Below, piece by piece: positions 12,555-24,414 of a DNA stretch of 64,000 nt. This DNA is from Agapanthus africanus. Its lineage: Eukaryota > Streptophyta > Magnoliopsida > Asparagales > Amaryllidaceae. Each line of letters opens with the position of its first letter. Position 1 is the stretch's first letter. Position numbers and translations under genes: made by a program. The notes beneath the pieces were generated by a model, which had not been told where the DNA came from, did no database searches, and saw only the letters and a program-made list of their open reading frames with translations. The DNA lies in contig JASDDO010000001.1 of assembly GCA_030015575.1 (NCBI GenBank), positions 323,239,595 to 323,303,594 on the forward strand, given 5' to 3'.

Positions 12555-14597
12555 TGTAAGTCTATGATACCCACCCCGGTACTTACGGGGAGGTGGAAAG
12601 AGTAAAAATCGAATTTTTATCACAAGGTAACATAGACTATGCACTAGGATCTTTTTCTAAACAAAAACTAACAAACTAACATGGAGTTTTTACTACTAGG
12701 TTAGGAGATTATACTTAAAGCTTGAACTCCTTCTCTTCTTGTGTTGCTCATCTATGTTGTGAGCTCCTTGGAGTGGCGTAGATGTCTCCTTCTCACCGTC
12801 TTCTCTATGTCAAAAGAAAGATCCACCCGAAAGCCTCTACCTTGAGCTCCAACCTCTATCTTGAAGTAACTAAGGTGCTTGGTGTGCTAGACTAAGAACC
12901 CTAGAGGGAGTAGAGAGTGATTTTAGGGGTTTGATCTCAACTTCCCATGGTTCTCAATACATGAGAGGTTAGGGTTTGAGAGAGAGGATGAAAAGAGAGA
13001 GCTAGGAGAGAGAATATTTTTTTTATGATAGAATGAAGAGATAGCTCTCTTATTAGCATAAAAGAATAATAATTTTAATTAGCAAAAATTATGATGGTTT
13101 ATTTGATTTGACCATTATCATGTCACCATTAATGCTCAGCACAAAATATCTCATGCTTAACAAAAAAATATCTAAGTCAACTTTGGTCAACAAGTCAAAT
13201 GGTCAATCCAAATAACCATAACACAATTATCACTAATTAAAACTATTAATCAATTACCTTCATCTCATTAAGGTCTTAATCAAGTCAATGGACAAAACCA
13301 TAATGAGGTGTCTCCTACATTTGTCTCTGTCTACTGTATATACATGCCGCTTCCGCGTTCCGAAGAACACGAACGCAATGAGATTGAACCAAGCCAAAAT
13401 CAAATACTAGGATCTGGCTTAAACCAAAGCTCACGAGTATCAACTGCCCGAACACCAAACGCGCACAGGTACGCATATGTGAACGAACCCCGTCATAAAA
13501 CCATACGACCACTACTCGTTTCGCCCTGAAGCAGGGAAACCCTCTGTGTGGGACTCTAAAGACTCGACACTACGCTGACAGTGGGTTTAACCACAGGCCG
13601 CAAGCGGTACTAGCTGCACGTAACGGTCCCCAAGTAGATGTCGATAAGAAGGCCGATGAGTAAAACCTATCCGAACTCCTACTGAGCCTGAATGTGACAA
13701 TCTTCGTACAGTCCAATCTTTTCATCTAAGAGTATCGCATGTCGGGCCTAGGGTGCGGTAAAACGTCAGACCCCTAACAGTGGTACAAGTAATGTCGGTG
13801 TGTAGCCTAGAACACCCTGAGAAACTACTGGAAACACTACCAGTAAATCTCGCTTGCCCTGGCTAGGGACTTTGTGTAATGGCTCTCCTAGACACAGCGC
13901 GATATCGACCCCCAATACCGGGAGAGACGAATCCTGTCTAACCGTCACTGCCTCCAAGTGCTTCGGGACTGCACCTAACTACTACCTGTTTGCATGACTC
14001 AATAGAGCCATGGTAGGGTAGTAATCTAAGAACAATGGGAACACACTCGAGGCGAAGTGACAGTGTCAAGTGAACGGACTAAACTGTACTCATGTCACCT
14101 GGGAACTGCTAACCGACGATAGGTATAGTGCCAGCCAACAGTTCCCGATGAGTCCTATCCAGTGTACTCATAAACTAATGAGCACCTGCATACTATCTCC
14201 AGTACGACGTACTGATGGCTGTGGAACAGACCATCTCCCCATCTGGGATGAGAAGCGTACACACTAGTCTACTCTGGAGTATCGATGCCCTGTCTCGATA
14301 ATCCTACGACTAGGGACCTGTATAAGGATGTGCTTGTAGACTACCTAACCCCCACAAGTGTGACTGCCATCACAACGCAGGTAGTCAAGCAAAGATCCTA
14401 AGGGCTCTATCAATATGTATTAGCGATACGTCAAAAGAAACATATACATATATTAAGATAGATACAAACCAAGTAGCATACTACCATATCGAGCAAGACT
14501 GCTATAAATCTGTGTGTATATATATCTCAAGCTTCCAAAATGTAATATACAAACTAGTAATATACAATAATGGCCTCTAGAGCATATCACACTAACA
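12555..14597 (-). repeat. C array left LTR (2043 bp)
   Basis: The LTR runs from tgtaagtctatgatacc to cacactaaca and is followed by the polypurine tract of C1. It differs from the middle and right C LTRs by scattered substitutions and small indels. It carries a W-box cluster at 13175-13206 and the conserved U3 block near 13640-13990. Confidence 0.9.
13175..13206 (-). promoter_or_regulatory. W-box cluster in C left LTR
   Basis: Read on the element's sense strand there are four TTGAC[CT] hexamers in 32 bp. TTGAC[CT] is the established WRKY factor binding core. Equivalent clusters lie in the other C LTRs and in A. Function is inferred only. Confidence 0.5.
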
Positions 14598-14611
14598 ATC
14601 TCCTACTTTCA
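14598..14611 (-). other. C1 polypurine tract
   Basis: The purine-rich minus-strand sequence (reverse of aatctcctactttc) lies immediately inside the 3' LTR. It is the expected primer for plus-strand synthesis. Confidence 0.75.
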
Positions 14612-17600
14612 CTAAGGCCATGTGCTGGCATATCGCAGACCTATCATCTCGAATAGCCTTTCGAACTGCATCTGAGGAATGGCCATTGTGAATGGATCTG
14701 CAGTGTTATCTTCTATAGCAACCCTCCAAACCTCGATCTCCCGACGTTCCACGATCTCCCTGATCAGGTGATACCGCCTCAAGATGTGTTTGGACATCTG
14801 ATAGGACCTGGGTTCCTTCCCTAAAGCTATAGCCCCGTTGTTGTCACAATACAGAGGTATTGGGTCAACAATGGACGGAACCACCTGAAGTTCTGTTAAG
14901 AACTTCCTCATCCAGACTGCTTCTTTTGCGGCATCAGAAGTTGCGATATACTCCGCTTCCATCGTCGAGTCAGCAACGGTTTCCTGTTTGGAACTCTTCC
15001 AACAGACCTCCCTACCATTGAGGGTAAAGACATAAACCGACATGGATTTGGAGTCATCCTTGTCACTCCGTAAGCTGGAGTCAGCAAAGGCCTCGATCTG
15101 GAGATCTTTTCCGCCGTAAACCAAAAACATATCCTTAGTCCTTCTCAGGTACTTCAGAATGTTCTTTACCGCTATCTAGTGCTTCTCCCCAGGGTTTGAC
15201 TGATACCGGCTTACTACACTCAGTGCATAAGCTACATCTGGTCTGGTACACAACATCGCATACATTATAGAGCCTACCGAAGAAGCGTAGGGTATAATAG
15301 ACATGCGATCCCTTTCCAAATCTGTCTTGAGAGACATTTCTTTGGAGAGAGTGATCTCGTGACAAGCCGGTAAATTACCGCGCTTGGAATCTTCCATACT
15401 GAATCTTTTCAGTACGGTGTTGATGTACCTGGACTGCGAGAGTCCCAATATCCTTTTTGATCTACCACGATAGATCCGGATCCCCAGAATGTAAGAGGCA
15501 TCACCCAGGTCTTTCATGAAGAACCTGTGTGACAAGAACTCTTTGACAGATTGTAGCATAGGAATGTCATTTCCTATCAAGAGAATGTCATCCACGTACA
15601 AGACGAGGAATACAACAGTTCTTGCTACAATCTTACTATAAATCTATGGTTCATCTAGATTTTTGATAAAGTCAAATTCTTTGAACGTCTCATCAAAACA
15701 GATGTTCCAACTCCGTGATACCTACTTTAGTCCATAAATGGATTTAAGCAACTTGCATACTTTCCCGCTGCTCCCACTCTGAATGAAACTCTCTGGCTGG
15801 TCCATATAGACACACTCCTCTAAATTACCATTTAGAAAAGCGATTTTTACGTCCATCTGCCAAATCTCATAATCGTGGAAGGCAGCAATAGCAAGAAGGT
15901 TCCGAATGGATTTGAGCATAGCCACAGGAGAAAAGGTTTCGTCATAGTCCAAACCTGGTCTTTGACGAAAACCCTTTTCAACAAGTCTAGCCTTATAGGT
16001 CTCAACCTGTCCATCTACACCAATCTTCCTTTTGATGATCCATTTGCAGCCTACGGGTTTTACTCCTTCTGGAGCAACATCCAAAATCGATACTTTGTTG
16101 GAGTACATAGACTCCATCTCGGTCAGCATTGCATCCGGCCATTTTACCGAGTCAGTGCTCTGAATGGCCTGCTGGAAGCTAGTCGTCTCATCATTATCAA
16201 TGATGTAATCCTCTCTATCCCCATCTATGAGAAAACCGTAGTATCTCTCAGGTGGATGAGAAAGCCTACTACTCCTGCGGAGCGGTGCGTGAATGTCTTG
16301 TTCTTGTGAACCTTCTGGTTTTACTAGGCTTTCAGTAATAGCTTGTGGTTTTGGAATTTCTTCCAGTTCTATTGCGCTCCCACTTATCTGATTTTCTAAA
16401 AATTCAGTTTCCAAGAAGCAGGCATGACGAGAAACAAATACCTTTTTTTCCTCTGCGTAATAGAAGAAATATCCCTTAGAGTTCTTTGGATATCCCACAA
16501 ACTTACACTTTACTGAGCGTGCCTCGAGTTTGTCCGTATGCTGCATTTTGACAAAAGCCAGATATCCCCATGTCTTAATGTGTTTAAGATAGGGTTTCTT
16601 CCCACTCCATATCTGATATGGTATGGTAGGCACTGACTTGGTAGGAATCCGGTTCAAAAGATATGCAGCTGATTCTAGTGCATAACCTCAGAAAGATCAC
16701 GGTAACTCAGCGTTACTCATCATGGAACGTGCCATATCCAATAGGGTTCGGTTCCGTCTCTCCGATACACTATTGTGTTGTGGTGTGTATGGAGGAGTAA
16801 GTTGAGAGAGAATTCGATTCTCTTTTAGGTAATCCAGAAACTCGGCACTCAAGTATTCACCACCTCGATCAGATCTCAGTGTCTCGATACTCTTGCCTAT
16901 TTGTTTTTCTACTTCATTTTTGTATTCCTGGAATTTTTCAAAGGCTTCAGATTTATGCTTCATTAAGAAGACATGTCCATACCTTGAAAAATCATCCGTA
17001 AATTTAATGAAGTATGAATAACCACTTCGCGCATGTATAGACATTGGACCACATACATCACTGTGTATGAGTCCCAAGAGCTCGCTCGCTCTTACTCCAT
17101 GTCCAGTGAACGGAGTCTTTGTCATCTTTCCCATGAGACAAGATTGACAAGTTACATAAGAGTGATATTCGAACGGATCCAAATATCCCTCTTTATGTAA
17201 TTTAGTCAATCGTGTTTCATTGATGTGACCAAGTCTACATGCCAAAAGAAAGCATGATTTAATTCTGGAGACTTTCTTTTGTGTGTATTCTGGATATTGA
17301 AATTCTATAGTTGGTTTAATACGTATATTCCGTTGCTTAATGTAACCGACCCAATCAAAACATGATTAAGGTGAATGTTTACAACATTGCTTACAAATGC
17401 AAAATCATAACCTTCTTTAGACATTAAAGATACAGATATGATATTACAAGTCGAACTGGGTACAAAATAACAGTTGCGCAAAACAAAAATATGTCCATCT
17501 GTCAATCCTAAGTGATAGTCCCCCACGGACTCAGCATCCATGCTTGCTCCGTTTGCAACTCTGAGGGTCATATCACCTGCCTTCAAAAATCTACGCCTTC

Positions 17601-18552
17601 TCAGTGCTTGCAAAGAATTACCGATATGAGATTCTGATCCGGTATCCAATACCCAGGAAGTAGAGTTGATTGACAGACAGTTTTCAATAACATACACACC
17701 TGAAGCCGAAGCCACAACTTGCTTCGGGTCCTGGTTCTTGGCCTTCCAAGCACTGCAATCTTTCTTCCAGTGTCCTTTCTTGTGACAATAAAAGCATTCT
17801 TCCTTTCCCACAGTCTGTCCCGCTATCTTTGCTTTTCCCTTAGCTTCCACCTTACTAACACCACCCCTTGGTTTGGTGGGGGCCTTCTTCTTCTTTCATT
17901 TGGCTTTCGCCTTAGACCTAGAAGAGGAAGTTCCTCCAACAAACAAAGCGGGTGTTTTCCTGACTTTCTGCAGAGTGCCCTCTGCACTCCTCAATATGAT
18001 AAGGAGTTCCAGAAGTTCAACTTCTTTTCTTTGCATGTTGAAATTCAGGATAAACTGGTCGTAGGTGGAAGGAAGGGACTGGAGAATCAAGTTAGTGTAC
18101 AGCTCATTCTCTAACGTGGTCCTGAGGTCTGTGAGCTCCTCAATGTAGCCAATCATTTTCAGGACGTGTTCCCCTACAGATGATCCGACGGCCAACCTCG
18201 CTTGAAACAGCTTTTTCGAGGTCTCGTATCTTGCGTTACGGGATTGCTCTCCATATAGTTCCTTAGTATTGAGAAATATGGATTCAAGATCCATACTCTC
18301 GTGCCTCCTCTGATGTTCATTGTCCATAGAGGCAAGCACGAGGCACTTGGCCTTCGCGTAGTCAATCTCACAGGTCTTACGGATTTCCCTATCCGTGACA
18401 CTGGATTCTGAACCTGGGACGGCGGGGTCCTGAGTGGTTAGGAGATACCCCAACTTGTCATAAGTGAATGCCATTTTGACATTCCTTAACCAATCTTTGT
18501 AATTTGGCCATGTCAATATATTTTTATCTAATAGTAACTTAAGGCCCATCAT
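14612..18552 (-). pseudogene. C1 copia gag-pol pseudogene
   Basis: This is a full-length but broken copia polyprotein. Gag begins at 18552 (MMGLKLLLDKN). The zinc knuckle CFYCHKKGHWKKDC, the protease WVLDTGSESH motif, and the integrase CQSCLMGK and D,D35E regions follow in order. Reverse transcriptase keeps YVDDILLIGND near 15580, and RNase H keeps AFADSSLRSDKDD and NGAIAL. In-frame stops include 17896-17898, 16697-16699, 16688-16690, 15722-15724 and 15176-15178. A frameshift lies near 17300. Apart from that shift the frame is preserved, so decay is mainly by substitutions. The stop at 16688-16690 in integrase is also present in C2 (57470-57472). No functional product is expected. Confidence 0.9.
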
Positions 18553-20612
18553 GATGTTTGGTTTGTTGCAATTAAGAGAGAGAGAAGAAACACTTTAGCA
18601 TGATGCTCTTGCAAGTTTAGAGTGGTTTTTAGTTTGTCTAAAAAGGATGGCTCCCACTGTTTCTCGAATCCTACCTCAAACCATAAAAGAAGAATTAGTC
18701 GGGATTGATCTCACCGTACAATACTTACTTAACCGTTCAGCCGGGCCGGTGTCGGTACTTCGAGGGAGGTTTTACGACGCTTTCGCGAAGTTCCTTAATT
18801 AAATAAACTCTTTTCCCTGTGGGCGTAGCCCCGCTAACACCTTTCTAGATACCTACTTGGTTTATAGGATTGATCGTTAAGTGAGAAAATTTTCCGAGGA
18901 GTAGCATATACTCACAGTAGGATCAGGATCCAAATATCATTGTGTGATAAAGTTGAAGGAATCCTACCAAAATTATCACACTCCAAATGGTATGCAACAC
19001 TAGCAAGTTTCAGTTCCCTTAGAAACTCCCGATGTGGATTTTTGCCCCATGCTCTTATGACCTTGACTTTGGCCAACAAATCATAAGTCACATGTCAAGT
19101 TCCACCCGTCATTTTCCAGGTTAATTTGAACCCACCCGTACCTACCCTTGACTTTGGCCAACAAAATAGTACGACTGTCCCAAACCAACGCATCTATCTA
19201 TGCTTCATATGAATATCCAACAGCTACCAATCACTATGCCTTGACTTTATCCAACAAACATAGCTTGAATACTATTGACTATCCATATGAAATGACGAAG
19301 GGCTACGAATGGTTTTGGCAAAACCGTGAACATAGTGAACTTGATATCATCGAAGGAACGTGATAGCTTTTTAAAAGGAGTGGTTTAAGCTCAACATTTA
19401 AAAGTTTTGCTTGTTTTGGAAAAAACCGAGTGATTTTGAAATTGTTCCAGCGATTTAACTTTGGTTTATTTTCTTTGCATTAATATAATGCGTCCCATCA
19501 ATTAATCCTACCATTGCAGAAAATAACGAAAATATAACGTATGCTTATGCCATCCGTATTCGCCACTGGGCCCGTCATTCACCCGTTAGGTTACTTAACT
19601 AACGACGGAGTGTGGGGTGGACTAGTGCGGATGCAAAATATAAGCTACGCCTACTAGATATCATATATAGATATATACATTTGTCATACGCAATGATAGT
19701 CATTCCAGATCACAGACGAACACATTGGATATGCTAGGAATCCACGTTTCGTTCGAGCCTGCAATGAAAGACGGATTACACGGTCGTGATGAATAGCCAA
19801 AAACCCCACCCTAGACCCCTACAGGTGCGGCAAACTACCCGCCAAATACCCGAAGTGGAGTAGCCTCCTTCAACAAAGTGAGTAGGCCACTCGGCACTTC
19901 AATGTACCCGGTAGTTTGTGCACCACACCTTGGGTCTAACCTAGGAGCAAAAACAGTAATATACAATGGTGGCTACAACCTCAACCCGGATGTGCGACCA
20001 TAAAAAAATATTATATCAATTTACAATTTACATCGAATGAAAAAAGAAAAACACTCATCTCACATCCTCGGCTATTCATCCACGACAATCCAACAAGTTC
20101 ATATACACAAACCAATATCACAGATCACAAATATGTGCAACCCCCACTAATCGACGTATAGCGATTAGCAGACGTTCATCACATATAACACATTACAGAT
20201 ATAATCCGATTAGCTAAAGTTTATAGAATTTCGATCAATATTTCAAATTTGAAACTACCCCAAATACAACACTGTACTCAAAGGAATCTGGGCAGAAACA
20301 AAGTATCTGAAAAATCGCAAAACATCAAGCTCGACAATCTACAAAAAAACGAGTTGACTCCGAGTTGACCCGACTGCGGATCCGCGGCGAAACGCATGAT
20401 TTCGCCGCGCTTCCGCTGCAGTCTGACCGAGTCACGAGCTCGTTTTTATTAGATGTCGCTAAAAAAGACTACACGTATTTTTCAGGTCTCTGAAAATATT
20501 TTTAGACCTGTTTTGAAAATCGGCAGAAAACATAAATTTTTGATGTATTTTGCGATTTGTCCATGATCGAAGTTCTAAAGACTTTGCTAACATATTAGTT
20601 GTTGTTTAGTTA
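18553..20612 (-). other. C1 5' leader (about 2.06 kb)
   Basis: Noncoding leader between gag and the primer site, closely similar to the C2 leader and more distantly to those of A and B. It holds three copies of a CCTTGACTTTGGCCAACAAA-like motif (19061, 19146, 19239), a short stem-loop with CGTTAG and CTAACG arms (19583-19608), and the GC-rich hairpin at 20372-20423. ORFs seen here are short and not conserved. Confidence 0.75.
20372..20423. other. GC-rich hairpin in C1 leader
   Basis: The arm GACTGCGGATCCGCGGCGAAA (its first 20 bases are 20372-20391) pairs with 20400-20423, which reads TTTCGCCGCG, CTTCCG and CTGCAGTC in order. The loop is about 7 bases. It sits some 190 bases inside the primer site. 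Confidence 0.7.
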
Positions 20613-20625
20613 GGCTCTGATACCA
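20613..20625 (-). other. C1 primer-binding site (tRNA-Met initiator)
   Basis: Minus strand TGGTATCAGAGCC, one base from the LTR start. It shows that the LTR to its right served as the 5' LTR for C1. Confidence 0.95.
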
Positions 20626-20626
20626 C

Positions 20627-21024
20627 TGTAAGTCTATGATACCCATCGCGGTACTTACGGGGAGGGAGAAAGAGTAAAAATCAAATTTTTATCACAAGGT
20701 AACACAGACTATGCACTAGGATCTTTGCTAAACAAAAACTAACAAACTAACATGGAGATTTAACTACTAGGTTAGGAGATTATACCTAAAGTTTGAACTC
20801 CTTCTCTTCTTGTGTTGCTCCTCCTTGTTGTGAGCTCCTTGGAGTGGTGTAGATGGCTCTTTCTCACTGTCTTCTCTATGTCAAAGAAAGATCCACCCGA
20901 AGGCCTCTACCTTGAGCTCCAACCTCTATCTTGAAGTAATTAAGGTGCTTGGTGTGCTAGACTAATAACCCTAGAGAGAGTAGAGAGTGATTTTAGTGGT
21001 TTGATCTCAAGTTCCCTTGGTTCT
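20627..21024 (-). repeat. C array middle LTR, first part
   Basis: 398 bp of the shared middle LTR, from tgtaagtctatgatacc to the gttct target duplication (21020-21024) of gypsy G. It continues at 32985. Confidence 0.95.
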
Positions 21025-22949
21025 TGATTTAGTGTAATTCTCGGATGTGTTTGTAAAAAGCAAGTATCGAATCAATTGTTTCCCGATAACGGTTTCATTT
21101 GATCGATAATAGTATCTTGTATCGGTATTTAGAAAATTGTAATAAGAACTCACTATCAAAGAATTATATTTGACCGCAATCAACTACGGTGTCAGTTGTA
21201 GATCGTAAGCGAGTGCGGATCGTCCACAGGGATTGTGCGATTCGTTTCAATGTTTAATTTGTTTGAATCGAAAAGTTAATCGAAAAGAAAAGAAAACATG
21301 ATTCAAGAATTTATCGATTGATTCAGGTGTCACGATGTTTAATCAAGAATCAAGAAATGATAAACAATCAAGAATCGGGTTTCGATGATATTTCCAACCA
21401 AATGTCAAGAATCTAAATGAGGCTCGTAGGAATCGATCGGATCTATAGACGTGATGTAATTTCAAGATTTCGTGTTCTTGTCCTTCGAAGGATTGATACT
21501 AGATCGATGATGATCGATGAGAGTTAGGGCTTTCTTGATGAAACTAGGGTTTCATCGTTTAACCCTTGTTCTTTCATCGATATCATTCACATTCTAGCCT
21601 CTAGCAATTTCAAGAAACGATCGTAACTTCCCAATCTCAAGAGATATCAATCAAGAAAGCATCGCATCGAATTGGGTCGTCGATTCTTGAACTTGCTAGG
21701 GTTTACAAAACTCGTAGGATTCAAGAATCGATTTAAGATATATTACATCATCATTCTATTGATCGTCCCAACTCCTCGACGAGCGGAGTATTACTCAAAC
21801 ATCATCACACAGAAAGTATTCAAGAATTGAAAAGATATCATGATGCGAGAATTTAAAGAAAACAAGATAAAAGATTATCACCTTTTATTTATATCTACAA
21901 TTTGATTACAGTCGCTCAAGAACTACAAGAGGAAGAACTAAATTGTTGAATTGGCGTCGCTCCGCTCCGTGAGTCGTGGATCGGCTTGGACCACTTGCTC
22001 CGTTGAAGATCGGCTCGGCTCATAAAAGGTTGCAAGGCTTCTTGCTTGATGGGTACTCGGGATCTTGGCTTTTGATTGGAATTAGGGTTAGGGTTTCACA
22101 CAAGTCCTTTCACTGGACTTGTAGAAGAAGAAGATGAAGAAGGAGATAGAATGGCTCTAAAATGAACTAATGGATTGATTTTTCCAAGGTTCCAAGATTA
22201 GAGAGTTCTATTTACAAGTGAGCCTAGGGTCTTATTTATAGAGCACCCCAAACCCTAAGCCTTTGAGTTCCCTCCAAAAGTTTGTTGAAAGACTTCTAGA
22301 AGTAGTTAGTTAGGCTTAGCTTAGGGTTTAAGCTAGGGTTTACGGAGAAGTTTCTAGAATGATAGGCTAGTTTAGTGTTGATCCCAAAGCTTGCTGATCT
22401 GGCAGAAGTCTCTGGAGTATTCTGGAATTTGAAGTATATGAGCTGAATGTGGGCCCTGAGTTAAACATTATGCAGCAAAATTGGATGGCTGAAGTGGCAA
22501 GGCCGCCGCGGAACCGCGGCTCAAGCAGGCTCTGGCCGCGGTTCCGCGGCCATGTTGGCTCCTTGAGCTTGCATCTTTCTGGTGTGCTCTTGGGTTGATA
22601 CTTGGACCTTTCTTTGATATGTTGATTTTTGTTTGTCCCTTTGGATTGATACAAGAGTTGAAATCATTGAGTTGGCGTAACGTTTTAGCTGTACCCTGTA
22701 AATTTTGGCCTTTCTGCTGGATTTTCCTGCACAGATCTCAAAACTAGTGTTGCGCAAATGTAGGGATGATGCGATGCCATGAAATGTGGTCAATTTCCTT
22801 TATAGTGTCGGTTTTAGAGTCTAATACAGGTAATCTGATATTTTGCGACAGTTTTGCTAATATGTGAATTATGAATGCCGAACACTTCTATATAAATGCA
22901 AATGATGAGGAAATTGTCGGCTAAAATATGCAATATTTTCGACTGATCA
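21025..22949 (-). repeat. Element G 3' LTR (1925 bp)
   Basis: Runs from TGATTTAGTGTAATTC to GACTGATCA. It contains a GC-rich inverted pair at 22502-22551 unlike its AT-rich surroundings. Confidence 0.95.
22502..22551. other. GC-rich hairpin in G 3' LTR
   Basis: Arms GCCGCCGCGGAACCGCGGC (22502-22520) and GGCCGCGGTTCCGCGGCC (22534-22551) are near-perfect reverse complements. Each arm is itself almost palindromic. Confidence 0.8.
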
Positions 22950-22964
22950 AATTCCCCCAAACTT
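22950..22964 (-). other. Element G polypurine tract
   Basis: Minus strand AAGTTTGGGGGAATT directly abutting the 3' LTR, typical for Athila/Tat elements. Confidence 0.9.
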
Positions 22965-24215
22965 AATTTCGATCGTCTCGAGCGAACTGTTTTATTAAAA
23001 AGAGAAAGAGAAAATAAAGAAAGAGAAAAACTATCTAGCACACTTTCGTAGGCAACACGATTGCACTGAGCACGTGCAACAAGCCTTTAAACCTCTAGGT
23101 GTCCCTAGTAGGAGGAGTGTTGTCTCCTGAGGGTTTTCAGCGGATTGCACCCACAAAATCCAATAATAAAAGAAAGATCATGAATATTACATTTAAAGAA
23201 AAGAATTGTAAAAGAAAAGCTTTGAAAATTAGGGTTTCCAACTAAGCTAGCTTTTCGGTTGTCATGAGCCCTATCTTAATGGTCATGAAAAAATGTTAGA
23301 AATCACGTCCTCCCTCAATAAAACATCGTCTTATTGTTCATTCCTATCTTTATTCCAAACATCGATCATATAACCCTGCGTGTATGTAAAGACATCCCTA
23401 CACCCGGAGAATTCAATTCAAGCTATCATACTCTTGCACATCAGCCTCAGTACTTTTTGATTAATGAATATTTAGATGAGATTGCTCACACACTTTCATG
23501 CGACCGTTAATACTTCTTGAGGTACTAACCGACCGATTACTCATGTGCTTGCTTATTTGGTGTATTTTCCTCGTCTTGCACCATCACAGGCATAGCAGTG
23601 ACTCCCAGACCAGTTGGCCTTAGGGCACTAGGTGAAGAAGCACCCTCGCTATATATTTTTTATTGCCCTCAGTGATAACAAAACCAGTGTCCATTTTTCT
23701 CACCACTTTATATTTTCTTTATTCACTTTTTTCTTCTTCTTTTTATTTCCTTCATACATCGGCTTTAAGACAAGAGCATTTCAAGGTATCCTCTACTATC
23801 CCAGGCTTCAAGATGTGTGTAAGTGTGAATAGCAGGGTAGCAACGTTCAAAATGTTTGGCTTCCAGAATAGAAACTATTTTTCAGACTTATTTTTATCCT
23901 CAGATTAGTGACGTCTTTCATCTTACTAACCCTTGGGACAACGGCTCATAACTACTTATTACTAGTTCGTATAAGAAAACTTCTAATTTTCTTAGTTTTC
24001 TTAAATTTTTCTAATCTTATGGATGTAATTGTTCACTATCTAAACTTTCATTATCTTATTTATGTACAAAAAAGTGAAAATATTAAAATTATTTTTATAC
24101 TTGAAAATTTTTAAATTTTTATGGGTTTTGAAAATTTTTCAATTTTTATAGATTTTTAAAGAAATGTTTTGTGCTTATGCAGATGATATGCAAATGATGC
24201 GAAAATAAGCACAAA

Positions 24216-24229
24216 CCTCCCCCAAACTT
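24216..24229 (-). repeat. Internal polypurine-like tract 1
   Basis: Minus strand AAGTTTGGGGGAGG, matching the true G polypurine tract in its first 12 bases. Confidence 0.75.
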
Positions 24230-24327
24230 GTTTTCAACAGTGTCCTCACTGTTGCCAAACGCTATACCTATAAAAACTGTAAGCCTAGGGGGAATTATTA
24301 GTGGGGGCAAAATATATAAGTGAAGAA

Positions 24328-24341
24328 CTTCCCCCAAACTT
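24328..24341 (-). repeat. Internal polypurine-like tract 2
   Basis: Minus strand AAGTTTGGGGGAAG, about 75 bases from the end of pol. Confidence 0.75.
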
Positions 24342-24414
24342 ACTCTTTTCACTCACCTTCATTCAAAACATGATGCAGTGATATACAGGATATGAAGGTG
24401 AGACGGAGGAAAAT

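Larger units (their letters stand above)
22965..24414 (-). other. Element G 3' noncoding region between pol and LTR
   Basis: About 1.45 kb with no recognisable protein. Athila elements often carry an extra ORF here, but none is visible on the minus strand. Two further polypurine-like tracts occur at 24216-24229 and 24328-24341. An inverted repeat (TTTGTGCTTAT with ATAAGCACAAA) spans about 24168-24215. Plus-strand ORFs at 23632-24114 are low-complexity and unsupported. Confidence 0.6.

Noticed and set aside
15875..16309. 144-residue plus-strand ORF over RT, repeated at 35911-36345 and 46027-46461
   Set aside because: It is antisense to the conserved reverse transcriptase region. Equal length in three copies follows from conservation of the coding strand, and it has no own domain.
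20613..20625. tRNA gene fragments at the TGGTATCAGAGCC sites
   Set aside because: They match only the 3' acceptor end of tRNA-Met and sit next to LTRs, so they are primer-binding sites, not tRNA genes.
22080..22110. Telomere-like TTTAGGG strings near LTRs
   Set aside because: Only isolated TTAGGGTT units occur within LTRs; there is no array.
22965..24414. Envelope-like ORF in element G
   Set aside because: Athila relatives may have one here, but no long minus-strand frame or transmembrane pattern is visible. Plus-strand ORFs are AT-rich and short.
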